This document shows positions 54,870 to 64,000 of a DNA stretch of 64,000 nt, piece after piece. Both the position numbers and the translations under genes were made by a program. Source of the DNA: Prosopocoilus inquinatus (taxonomy: Eukaryota > Arthropoda > Insecta > Coleoptera > Lucanidae); NCBI GenBank assembly GCA_036172665.1, contig CM069877.1, positions 14,342,501-14,406,500 on the forward strand, written 5' to 3'. The first letter of the stretch is position 1, and every line of letters begins with the position of its first letter. The notes under the pieces were generated by a model that had not been told where the DNA came from, made no database searches, and worked only from the letters and a program-made list of their open reading frames with translations.

Positions 54870-56110
54870 AATATTTCGACATCAGCGTCTTCGTTCTCAC
54901 GGAGGCCGTACAGAAATTGAGCCTCGGTATTTAAGCCCATTGGTTGTTGTTGACGTTAGATTCTATAGCGGTTGGTGTTTGCATTTCACCTCTTCTTTTC
55001 TCTTACCCCGTCTCTTTTCACCCGCCAGTTCGGAGCGATTTCAGAACTCATTTTCCGCTGTATCTCTCGACGTAACCGCACGTTTTGCTTTTGTGAATTT
55101 AAGTGTGTGTTTTGGCCCAAAATTTGTGTTGGGGAATTCAACTGCAGCTTTATTGCTGGATTAATCCGCTGTATCGAAGTCCATTAATGCGTTCGCATTG
55201 TCTACGCCTGTTCCCCCAAGTTGCTCTGTGAACAGGTGAGTCCACTCGTTGATGTTTTGATTCGTTTCGAACGTTTCTATCGTGTACTTTTCTTCCTTAC
55301 AGGATTTACCCTTTACCGTGACGTTTATCTTCACGTGTACCTTTATCTTTACGTGTACGTTTATATTTACGTATCAATTCACGTAACTTCTGTGGATCCT
55401 TTTGTTCCGGCTGTTATCGCCGCATTTTCGGGGACACCTTTCTCGGCGCCTTTTTACACCGACCGGATTTCCTCGGGGCTTGGATACGCCCCGACCGACG
55501 ACGTGCCACAGGTCTCTTCCCCTGTCCGCCGGAAAGCACGACGCATGACCCTCTGGTGGAGGACATCTTCGGCCAATCAGGTCGGACAAAGTTATTATTA
55601 TTTTTTTAATGAAAAGCGTATTTACACGCATTGCTCTTTAATTTAATTTGGTTGCCTTACAAGTACGTCTTTGCGCGGCACGACGTTTTAATTTTAATTT
55701 TGTTCACGACGAAATTGTAGACAGTTGCTTGGACTGTGTGCGGCGTGATTTTGTTCCGGTCTGCAAATTTGAGTCTATTTAATGTATCCGCCGCTCACTG
55801 CATAAGTTAACTTACGTTTAAATTATTTTTGTGCACGTCATTGCTGAATTTTCATTAACGTATTGATTGTGTGTTCTATTTCTGTTGTTTTTTTTTTTGT
55901 AAATAAACTAGTGTTGTAAATATTTTGGATGAGTCGCGTGTTCTTGATTTTCCCACGGTCCCCCATAGCCAAAAAAAAAATTAAATGGCGTCTTTCCTTT
56001 TTTTTAAATTTTGTTTGTGAAGACTTTGTATATACCCACCCTATCCCACTGGGGCTGGCCGGCGACGCCGAAACGTCTGTCACGGCGATCACTTGCAGAC
56101 ACCTAAGCAG
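54870..56110 (+). other. Promoter- and intron-like stretch, unassigned
   Basis: A TATA-like tatttaag (54930) is followed by transcript-like sequence, a consensus donor (aacag/gtgagt, 55234) and an acceptor (ccttacag, ending 55302), giving a possible 68-bp intron. AATAAA occurs at about 55902. The edges carry related inverted texts: gacgctgatgtcgaaat read on the minus strand near 54880, and gacgccgaaacgtc near 56070. A 141-codon ORF (55221-55646) has no domain I know. It could be a non-coding gene, a weak host gene or a retroelement 5' region. Confidence 0.3.
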
Positions 56111-56129
56111 GTAGGTAGCAATTTTTTAA

Positions 56130-58160
56130 AACGAGCAGTTCTGTGGGCGATTGCGCGTAATTCATCGTTTTGACGTGTTGGATAATCATGAAAGGTAGAG
56201 TTAGTCACAAACTATTCAGAGTTTAATTTGACGTAACATTTGTAAATATAGATTCTCACGACGGTCATGACACCGTGCAGCCGTAATATATTACGACATG
56301 ATTCGCGATGATTTAATGAATGTATCGCTCTTAAAACTCTCTTTTGAGAAAGTAAAACTCGCTGAAAATCCGTCGCCTTACCCCAAAGCACGTCGCCGTA
56401 TAAAAGGTGGGAGTATGCAAGGGCATAGTATGCTTGTTTCAAAACTTCTATAGTTACTTCGTCTTTCAATTGTCTTATTGCATAATATGCACGTGATAAA
56501 TGGTTACATACTTGATCGATGTGATTAATCCAGGATAAATCATCATCCAATTTCAATCCTAAGAAGTTCACGCTGTAGGTAATTTTTATGTCTTGTATGT
56601 GTAGAGGATCGCTCACATTGAATAACAAACATTGAGTTTTTTGACAATTTAAGATCAGTTTGTTCTTATGGCACCATCGTTTTAATTCACTGTAAATTGT
56701 AGATACAGATTCTCTAAGTTTATCAAGAGTTTTTTTCTGATACAGCCACTGATGTATCGTCCGCAAAGTTTATTACTAGTCCTTTGCTTATGTGCGCCGG
56801 AAGATCATTCACAAACATAATAAAGATGAGTGGTCCTAACCCTGATCCTTGTCCAACGCCAGAATCCACTGAGAAATATTTGAGCTCGTCGTTTTGACAG
56901 TCACCGCGAACTTTCTATTCGTTAAAAACGATTCAATCCATTTTAGGATGCTGCCTCTAATTCCCAAGTTGAATAATTTACAAATGATGAAGTTCCTATC
57001 AATGCTCTCGAAAGCGCAAGATAGATCGAAGAACAGTGCAGCATTGTGATTATTTTCATCAATGGCTTTGTGAATGTAGTTGATCAAGTCGATGCACGCT
57101 GTGTCGGTTGCACGACCAGGACGAAAACCATGCTGGAAGTCGTTAAGTGTATTTGTAGCATTTAAGGATTTTGTAATCTGCATGAAAACAGTTTTCTCCA
57201 TAATTTTTGAAATCGCACTCTGTAAACATATAGGTCCATAATTTGCCATTAATTGTGGATCTCCCTTCTTGAAAATCAGGATCGTGGTCGACATCTTTAA
57301 ATTTTCAGGAAAGGTACCACTCGTAACAGACTGATTTATTAGTTCTGCTAGTGGTTCGATTATTGCATCGCTAATGTGTTTTATAGTTTGTACCGATATA
57401 CCATCATGACCTTGGAATCACTGGATTAAAAAAAATTGTGTGGAGATTACGCCCACTTAGGGTACATGATCTTGACAAGTTGTTCCCAAAGTGTTCGTTG
57501 ACTATTTTAGTGATTATTGAAGCAAAAAATTCAACAAAGCAATTTGCAATCTCTTGAGGTTCATCAACAATTAACCCATTACAGTTTAAGATAATATTCG
57601 TTGTTTTCTTACTGTTACCTATTTTATTATTTCAACTCTTCTTGGTTTTATGAGCTGAAGAATGGATTCGATTTTGATTATAATTCATTTTTGTTTAATA
57701 AGGTTTTTATATTTCAGTTTCTGTTGTCGATACTGTGATTGCAGGGTGCTCTTAGATACATTCTTCATTAGACAATGTAACATTTTCATCTCAGCACTGG
57801 CTTTTTTTACTGTGGATGATACCCACGATTTCACTCCGGTAACATGTGGTCTATTTATTAGTGGGCAGAGACGGTCTTGTGTTTGCATGATAATTCCTAG
57901 GAATTTCTCAAACTTAAGGTTGATAGTCGACGTATCTTTTACAAAGGACTAATTACTGCAGCTAAGGATTTCCTTCATTGCTTGTAGTCCCGTCATTGTT
58001 GTTTTCCGGAAACACTTTTGGTCATTTGGTTGCATTTGAGGCTTGGCGTTGTCTATATTATAGGCGTATTTCATTAGCTGTGCAGAGTGATCAGAGAGAT
58101 GAAGACCCATAATGTCACATGTATAGCAAGATTCGTAAAGGTTGGTAATAATATAGTCTT
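56130..58160 (-). pseudogene. LINE ORF2: endonuclease end, linker, RT (minus strand)
   Basis: Leftwards from 58160: endonuclease C-terminus with IMGLHLSDHSAQLMKY, linker with RPHVTGVKSWVSSTVKKA (ORF 57888-57685), QGHDGIS near 57410, then the RT ORF 57294-56836 (FKKGDPQLMANYGPI…HGFRPGRAT…DLSCAFESID). Next come GVGQGSGLGPLIF and a catalytic FADD box (about 56790-56750, out of frame), then ORF 56766-56212 with NFLGLKLDDDLSWINHID and LLYGDVLWG. Two frameshifts bracket the FADD region. It is the best preserved LINE here and is truncated at its 5' end within the endonuclease. Apurinic-endonuclease type, Jockey/CR1-like. Confidence 0.92.
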
Positions 58161-58822
58161 AAAGAATTAAGTGTTACAAAGCCCAAATCGAGGGCAAAAA
58201 GTGCTTCTATGTGAGTACTCCCGTGTCGGCTCACACAATCCGATATAAAACTAAATAAATCTTAACTCACAACCCTAAAACAAACTTTGTGCGTGAAGCA
58301 CAACACTCGTAGCACAATTTTTTTACGCTCTGAAGGAGCCAGTAAATATCATAAACAACACGGAACAGAGTATAAATAAAAATTGCAAAAGCGAAAACAA
58401 GATAAAATACTAGGCACAATCGGGTATATATCGTTCAAAGTTAAAATTTACGACACAAAAAGAAAGGGACAAAACCTTCTCTAGCCATGCGCTACCATCA
58501 AATTCCGCGCCCCTCTTCAGTGGAATGTCGTCAAACATCCCTGCGATCCAACCGAATACGACGCCACCGATCAGATCAACGTAGTGGTTTCACGTCGGGG
58601 CAGCAATACCCAAAGTTACTACATGGGAAGTTGTCCCAACCGCTTGAATTTACATGCACAAAGCCGAACGTCTGGTCGCGCTGGTGGGGGTGTCCGTGTG
58701 GTCTCTGGTGATGTCAGACCGTAGTATTGCGATTTTGATTGGTCGCGATCCTCTGCGTATGCACAGTGTTATGGTGTTACCAGAACAACATAACTATTAT
58801 GATGATTTTAAACGAAGTTTTA
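58161..58822. other. Spacer, possible solo LTR not resolved
   Basis: It starts after the LINE with tgttacaaagccc and holds no domain. I could not find paired ends. Confidence 0.35.
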
Positions 58823-59085
58823 GTTTGGACTAGGGTCCCTATATTTGATTGGAATTTAACATGTCGGACAGCCTTCAGCAGTATAATATCAGATCCGCCA
58901 TTTTGCTAAGCTCCGTATCGTTTATGACATAGCAATACTATCTTTTATTCTTTCCAACTCACGGGAAAATCATATCAAGTTAGGTCAGCCAACTAAAAAA
59001 TCCGACGTTACCAACGAAGTGACGTATTTCCGAACCCTGTCCGACATGTTAAATGTCAGTCACATCAAGGGACCCTAGTTTGGAC
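58823..59085. mobile_element. MITE, 247 bp, perfect 8-bp TSD
   Basis: The element spans 58831-59077. It begins tagggtccct and ends agggacccta. Further in, tttaacatgtcggacag pairs with ctgtccgacatgttaaa. Exact gtttggac copies flank it (58823-58830, 59078-59085). The 8-bp TSD suggests the hAT group. It has no ORF. Confidence 0.88.
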
Positions 59086-59512
59086 GAGTGACGTATACCT
59101 GAGGCGCATGGGACAAATGTCGAATCTGTCCAATATTGTGTGAGACAACTTCCCACACACTAACTTTGAGCAATACCTTCCGCAGATGGTCTAATTCGAA
59201 AAGCGAAGGCAAGATGGGGGAGGGAGATGCTACTACAGCTCGAACGTGGGTGATTTGGATGCAATTCGGGGCCTCCAAACGACGCTAAATTGTAGCAATT
59301 CTGCCCTTTTCCAGAAGTTTGCCACTTACAAGGTGTTTGCCTCAACTTCATCTCCACGAAACTCAAAATCCGTGAAGACAGGAACTCCGGAAACAGTAGG
59401 GAAAACTTCTATCGATGCAATAACATGCGTAAAACGGAAGGTTGATCAATCCAAGCAAAACAACCGCCAACACCCTTTTCGCTTCTACGAGTATAACGCG
59501 TGGAAGAAGAAT
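59086..59512. other. Spacer
   Basis: The overlapping short ORFs on both strands have no recognised motif. Confidence 0.4.
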
Positions 59513-59649
59513 GGGCACGTTCAGAGACGCTCAGCGGTTGGGTTGCTTACTCAGCAATCGTTTGCGGTTAGCGCATATTAAGGTAATAGCCAATCACAAG
59601 CGATTACTGAGTAAGCAACTCAGCCGCTGAGCGTCCACTGACCGCGCCC
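59513..59649. mobile_element. Palindromic MITE, 137 bp
   Basis: Almost the whole element is an inverted repeat: gacgctcagcgg…ttgcttactcag on the left pairs with ctgagtaagcaa…ccgctgagcgtc on the right. Ends are gggcacg and cgcgccc. aat on each side (59510-59512, 59650-59652) may be a 3-bp TSD, as in PIF/Harbinger elements. That assignment is tentative. Confidence 0.75.
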
Positions 59650-59652
59650 AAT

Positions 59653-62080
59653 GATGCCCGACATAACGCTTTCGTCCTGGTCGAGAATCAGGACTAAATC
59701 AACAAGTCAGCAAGGTTGGTAAAACGCGCATTGCATCTAACAGGTTGCCTCGTTCCCATTTAATACGTAGTTTAAAATTTCCTCCCCGCAAAAATAGGTC
59801 GTGACGTCACATGAAACTTCTATCCGTCACGGTAGAGTAAATAAAGCGAGTTTTAATATGTTTCCTAAAGCTTAATTTAATTCACTAAAAATGGAATCAA
59901 TTCTGTGGCCCTATTGATCAAATAACGGAATAATCTTGTTAATGTGCTCAAAAGAATTGATCACGTCAAGTGGCGTAACGAGATACGCACGTTCTGACCC
60001 CTCCGCTGATCAAGGCAACCTTCTAATACACGGTCCAGCTCTGGCAACCTTGCAAGTCAGAGACCGCCTCGCCCATTAGCAACGGTCAGCCGTACTCGAA
60101 ACAACAACTCTGAACACTGCGCTTTTGGATAACCACAGAGGAGAATGTGGGCAGAGTATAGTTTAGCAATTAAACATAGGCAAAGCCTTTACACTAAATT
60201 CATAAAATAATTCGGTTCATGTCGTACGTTGCAATACAATCGTAAATTTTACTGCAATATTGACATCTGGTTTCAAACCGTGTTAGCATGTCATCGGGTT
60301 CAACCGTTGATTGTTTCACACCAGCCCAGCATGTCATTGGGTCCAAAAAGTTGATTGTTGTGGACTAAAGAGTACCAAACCGCACTGAACGCTTGCGAAT
60401 ATAAATAAATAGAGTTTTCGATTGATAATACTGATTAAATTGCATTGGGTATATTCTACAAAGGTAAAGCGCTTTAAACAGTAATTGTCGAAAAACAATT
60501 CATATTTATGGTTGTTGCTTTAACTTTCCTTTTTTTAATTTCATTCATTCATTTCGAACGATGCCGTCGTGAGATAAATGATCTTATAGTTAAGAAGATC
60601 GCAACGATTAAAATAATGTGTATATAAAAAATTAAAAAAAATTCTAATCAAACTACCCACATCTCGATTCTCTTGCGTTGAATCGGGGCTCCTTAAATAT
60701 TGAAACGACCTTGAATAATATCAGGCCCCCGAACGAAAAATAATTGGGCCCGGCTACGTATTACATTATTAAACTGAGCGCCGCCGAACCTTCTCACCGT
60801 GAACATTTATCTTAAGATTCGGTAAAGATGATTAATGGTTTGAGGGAGCAGATTCCGCCGACGAAATATTAAACAAATATTCAAGTAAACAGTATATTAT
60901 ACGTGTAATGCGAACTCTGCAATGATTTAATAATAATAATAATAACAACTTTGTTACAGAAACATTTAATTAAAATAATTTAGTTGTTACAGGTCAATCT
61001 GCTGAACCATTTTAGCAATTACGCGTACGCATTTGGTTCGTTCGTAAACACGGCAATATCTTCCAGAAAAGACGCTAGTGCGTCGTTTGAAATACTAACT
61101 TGTCATTGGTCTGACGTAGCAACGTTCTACCACTACCTATTTTTTGATTGGCCGGCCATTTTCTGCATTGAAGTGATTTCCGCCATCATTATGATTTCAT
61201 GAGCATTAGAGTATACTCGTGTTTTCGTTAATTTTGGGAATCTATCTAAATTGTTGTTGCAAAATTCATCTAATTTAAACAGTTTGACTGGAATGATTTG
61301 AGCTCATCGTGTCTCTTGACGTGTTTTCTAACATCTCAAACCAACGGATGGCAGGATACTTGTGAATTCCAGCACGTATGTGACCGGTCATTAATCGCAA
61401 GCACGTTGCTACATATCTTATTTTCTGTTGGCAATCCTGTTTTTTATTGCGGAAACATATATTCGTGAGCATCGGTAGCAGCTGAGGGATACGGTGAATA
61501 TGATCCGATCTTCAAAGTCCCACCTAAATCGCATTTCCGTGTTAAATTACGGCGTTCGTCGAGACCATCATCCACATACCCGGAGGGAAGTCGGCATTTA
61601 GTTCGGTGCATGACCGTGAGAGACGTTGACACCGACGCCGACGGCGACGCTAACTCCAGGCGACGGACTTGGACTGCAAAACCCTCTAACTACGAAATTT
61701 TGACGCAATCAGCTATCTACTGCGTAACGTACCCTTATGTTTTTATATTATTTCGCCCTTCGTTTAATGCGTAAATTGTTCCGGCACTTTGTATTGCATT
61801 AAATTAAAACAAATTATTCACGTGTTGAGTCAATTTAATTTGATCAAAACGATTCACCGATTTAAGACACAATTGTTCGATCAGTACTGATCCTTCGCGG
61901 TTTGTGTTGAATAATATTTCAAATTCAATTACATACTGTCACGTGGTTAGGGGTAGGTAGCGGGTTCTCAGTGGTAGAGCTTGAAAACACAGTTTACCAA
62001 AACAATGTATACCTTTATTTAATGAATATTATTATCTATCGGCGGACGATCTTTAAATGTGCGGGGATGCGTTTTCGTGA
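59653..62080. other. Long spacer, no gene seen
   Basis: It contains a 44-bp-spaced direct repeat (agcatgtcat(c/t)gggt(t/c)ca at 60285 and 60329). Short ORFs such as 60984-61202 show no domain. Confidence 0.4.
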
Positions 62081-62494
62081 TTATCGAAATCGCGACGGGT
62101 CGGCTGCGACAGCGAGGATGAGGAATCCCTCTGTGCTGGGGTTGAAGAGACCCGACGATTCGGCTAACCGGATCCAGGGCAATCTCGAGGGCTGCAGCAA
62201 TTGCGATGAGATGTCCTGATGAGGGTGGCGGCGGCAAGGCGTCGGTGAGGATGCCTCCGTGGAACGGGCAGCGTCCTGATGAGGGTGGCGGCAGCAAGGC
62301 GTCGGTGAGGATGCCTCCGTGGAACGGGCAACGTCCCGACGCGGCGGCGGCCGCACGGCGTCGGTGAGGAAGGTCCTCCCGGGGAAGTTGGCACTAGGCC
62401 TACTTGAGTCGACGGCTGGTTCGACTCCGAGGGCGGCTGCCCTTCTTACAGTAGGCACTAAGCCTACCGGAGTCGGGTTCGACTGCCTTCCCAT
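62081..62494 (-). other. Minus-strand ORF over minisatellite, coding status unclear
   Basis: A 137-codon ORF includes two 20-residue units of the form RSTEASSPTP-CRHPHQD and a diverged third. High GC and the 60-bp DNA period keep the frame open by themselves, and other frames are open too. No domain was recognised. It is listed only because period and codon length agree. Confidence 0.2.
62215..62394 (+). repeat. 60-bp GC-rich minisatellite, three copies
   Basis: Units start at 62215, 62275 and 62335 (cctgatgagggtggcggc…). The first two differ at few bases. The third is more diverged. Confidence 0.92.
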
Positions 62495-62845
62495 CTTCTT
62501 CCGTACGTTATATAGGCGAAAATCTGTCTACTCGACTGTTATAACATGTTTCTGTGTACTCCTTTCGTCACCTGTTGTATTAATTTGTCCCACATATAGC
62601 GCGTGTCACTGGTGTTTTGTTATGAAACGTGAACCGCTTGTAGCTTAGATTTCGCAAGATTGCTGTCTTAATTGTTCTACTTTATTCCTCGCGGAAATTT
62701 TTCGTCGTGACACTTTTACATTTTATAATTATTAATTTTAGGCTAAAAATTAAATCCTTATCGTGACAATACTAACGTTTCAAGTTTGATTGGCTTTAGC
62801 CGTGTGACCTGTTTTGTTTTATTGTAAATATGAAGTAGTTTAATA
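62495..62845. other. Spacer
   Basis: AT-rich, nothing recognised. Confidence 0.4.
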
Positions 62846-63805
62846 TACAGGGTATTCTTTTACTATGTGCAACTATTTAAACCTGCAATACATTACCAAA
62901 CCTGCAATACATTACCATAAATGGCAACGATTGAACTCATATATTCTTAACATAAATGTAATAGTTTTCGAGAAAAATGCAGTGTCAGATTTTCACTAAA
63001 CCGTTTGAGAACTGCTGGCATAGCTAAAAATGGAACGCGGTTGTCTCTTCAATTATGACCCGCAGGCGAAGTAGACCAGGGTCAGTGCCTTACTGCATCT
63101 TGAGCAGGAACGACGTACATCAGCGCCGCTCCGATCAGCTGATCTGTTAAAGCGTTTGCAATTTAAATTAACTGCACTGCAAGTAATTACAAGTTTAAGT
63201 ATTTTAAAATTAAAATCTAATGCAATTCAAGAAGCCGCGGTTCGTAATTACCGAACAAATTAAAAGCGAGGTACAAACAAATTGTAATCTCTCATTCCAT
63301 ATTATTTTCAAAAGACTTATAAAAATTTTACATATACGTTGTTTCCAGTACCGTAAGTAGAAATACTTTCATAGCTAGCAGCGAGATTGCAGCAAAAGTT
63401 TATCTACGTAAAAGGGTGAAGAAAGAACATTTTTAACGCGCTTGCCCCTAATTGGTGCATAAATTTTCATCGATAGTCGATATCGTAAAACAAATAAATG
63501 TAATATTACTTCCTCAGTGAATTAAAATTTTAAGTAAAATAATTAAAGAACGATTTCAGTGATTATTATTACGAAACTCTGCGTTGAACATCGAGTGCGG
63601 TATCGGTGGGCGTGTTCATACCGAAAGGAAGGCAAAGTTGACCTTCCTATCTTTCTCGTACATTTCAGCGGTTCCAAACAAGTGGTCCATCCGAAATTTT
63701 TTGGCTATGATACGGTAGCCACCAAGAAATACCCACAGAAGGTAGCATTTCGCGTACTTACACTGAGGTTTTTTTATTTGGCATACAGTAAAAGAACATC
63801 CTGTA
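62846..63805. mobile_element. TIR element family T, copy 2 (960 bp, opposite orientation)
   Basis: Ends are tacagggtattcttttac and, reversed, tacaggatgttcttttac. The left 170 bp match the reverse complement of 32940-33093 (aaatggcaac(g/a)attgaactcat, ccgtttgagaactgctggc). The right 200 bp match the reverse complement of 31980-32140. The middle differs and is shorter. It is non-coding. The direct duplication cctgcaatacattacca near 62882-62916 is specific to this copy. Confidence 0.82.
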
Positions 63806-64000
63806 CAGTGTCCCCGGATTGACTTCGCATTACGTATCTTAGACCAAATTTTTTTTTCTTCACATCTTATATTTTACAGTTCAGATTTGTCTGATGTGAA
63901 AAATAAATTTGTCAAATTTGACCTCGAAGGTTTCCAAGGTAGCGGAATTAACCCAAGAAGAAATAAAATCTGTGTAGGCAAAGTAACCTTCCTTTTGAAT
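63806..64000. other. Window end, nothing recognised
   Basis: AT-rich sequence cut by the window edge. Confidence 0.4.

Noticed and set aside
61950..62000. tRNA-like A box (agtggtagagc)
   Set aside because: No B box, acceptor stem or cloverleaf could be built around it.

Overview
This window looks like transposon-dense, gene-poor DNA from an arthropod nuclear genome, most likely an insect. The evidence is three mariner (D34D) transposase copies, a Ty3/gypsy LTR retrotransposon, five separate LINE reverse-transcriptase fragments, hAT-type elements with 8-bp target-site duplications (TSDs), many small inverted-repeat elements flanked by TA, and AT-rich spacers broken by GC-rich patches. I could not recognise any exon of a conserved host gene, any tRNA or rRNA, or any CRISPR array. 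All comparisons were made by eye, so percent identities and some borders are approximate.

Layout. 0.9-2.8 kb: a foldback element with ~600-bp inverted arms. 3.3-8.1 kb: mariner copies A and B around a segment that recurs without visible difference 15,568 bp downstream. 8.1-11.7 kb: a GC-rich spacer, a CT microsatellite and A-rich tandem repeats interrupted by a small terminal-inverted-repeat (TIR) element. 12.2-18.8 kb: a young, nearly complete Ty3/gypsy element (337-bp LTRs differing at one base, 4-bp TSD). 19.0-22.5 kb: mariner C and the second copy of the duplicated segment. 22.5-28.5 kb: tandem repeats, a hAT-like non-autonomous element and a plus-strand LINE relic. 29-38.9 kb: mostly unassigned spacer with two inverted-repeat elements and a minus-strand LINE. 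38.9-40.5 kb: a satellite with higher-order structure and fragments of other elements. 42.8-45.2 kb (with an outlier near 47 kb): an array of ~160-bp repeats colonised by insertions. 48.2-49.2 kb: a GC-patch/homeobox-motif-rich block. 51.6-53.3 kb: a LINE relic split by a hAT element, itself split by another TIR element. 54-58.2 kb: more LINE sequence and a promoter/intron-like stretch. 58.8-63.8 kb: small TIR elements, a 60-bp minisatellite and a second member of the 32-33 kb element family.

The most striking object is the LTR retrotransposon. Its Gag begins with a SAP-like motif and a 22-residue repeat coiled coil and ends in a CCHC knuckle. Gag ends exactly after a GTTAAAC heptamer, with a foldable pseudoknot downstream and pol in the -1 frame. 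Pol has protease, reverse transcriptase (RT), RNase H, a DD35E integrase and a GPY/F-like module. It then carries an extra C-terminal macrodomain that resembles TARG1/OARD1 ADP-ribosyl hydrolases, with the expected Lys and Asp at the expected spacing. A single in-frame TGA falls just before the predicted last strand of that domain. The frame then stays open and encodes a CCCH zinc finger before the polypurine tract. A retroelement carrying SAP, macrodomain and CCCH modules is the best candidate here for an undescribed biological system.

The three mariners form a second story. Copy A looks like a recombinant of B (left part) and C (right part), suggesting ectopic recombination or a collapsed or duplicated haplotype in the assembly.
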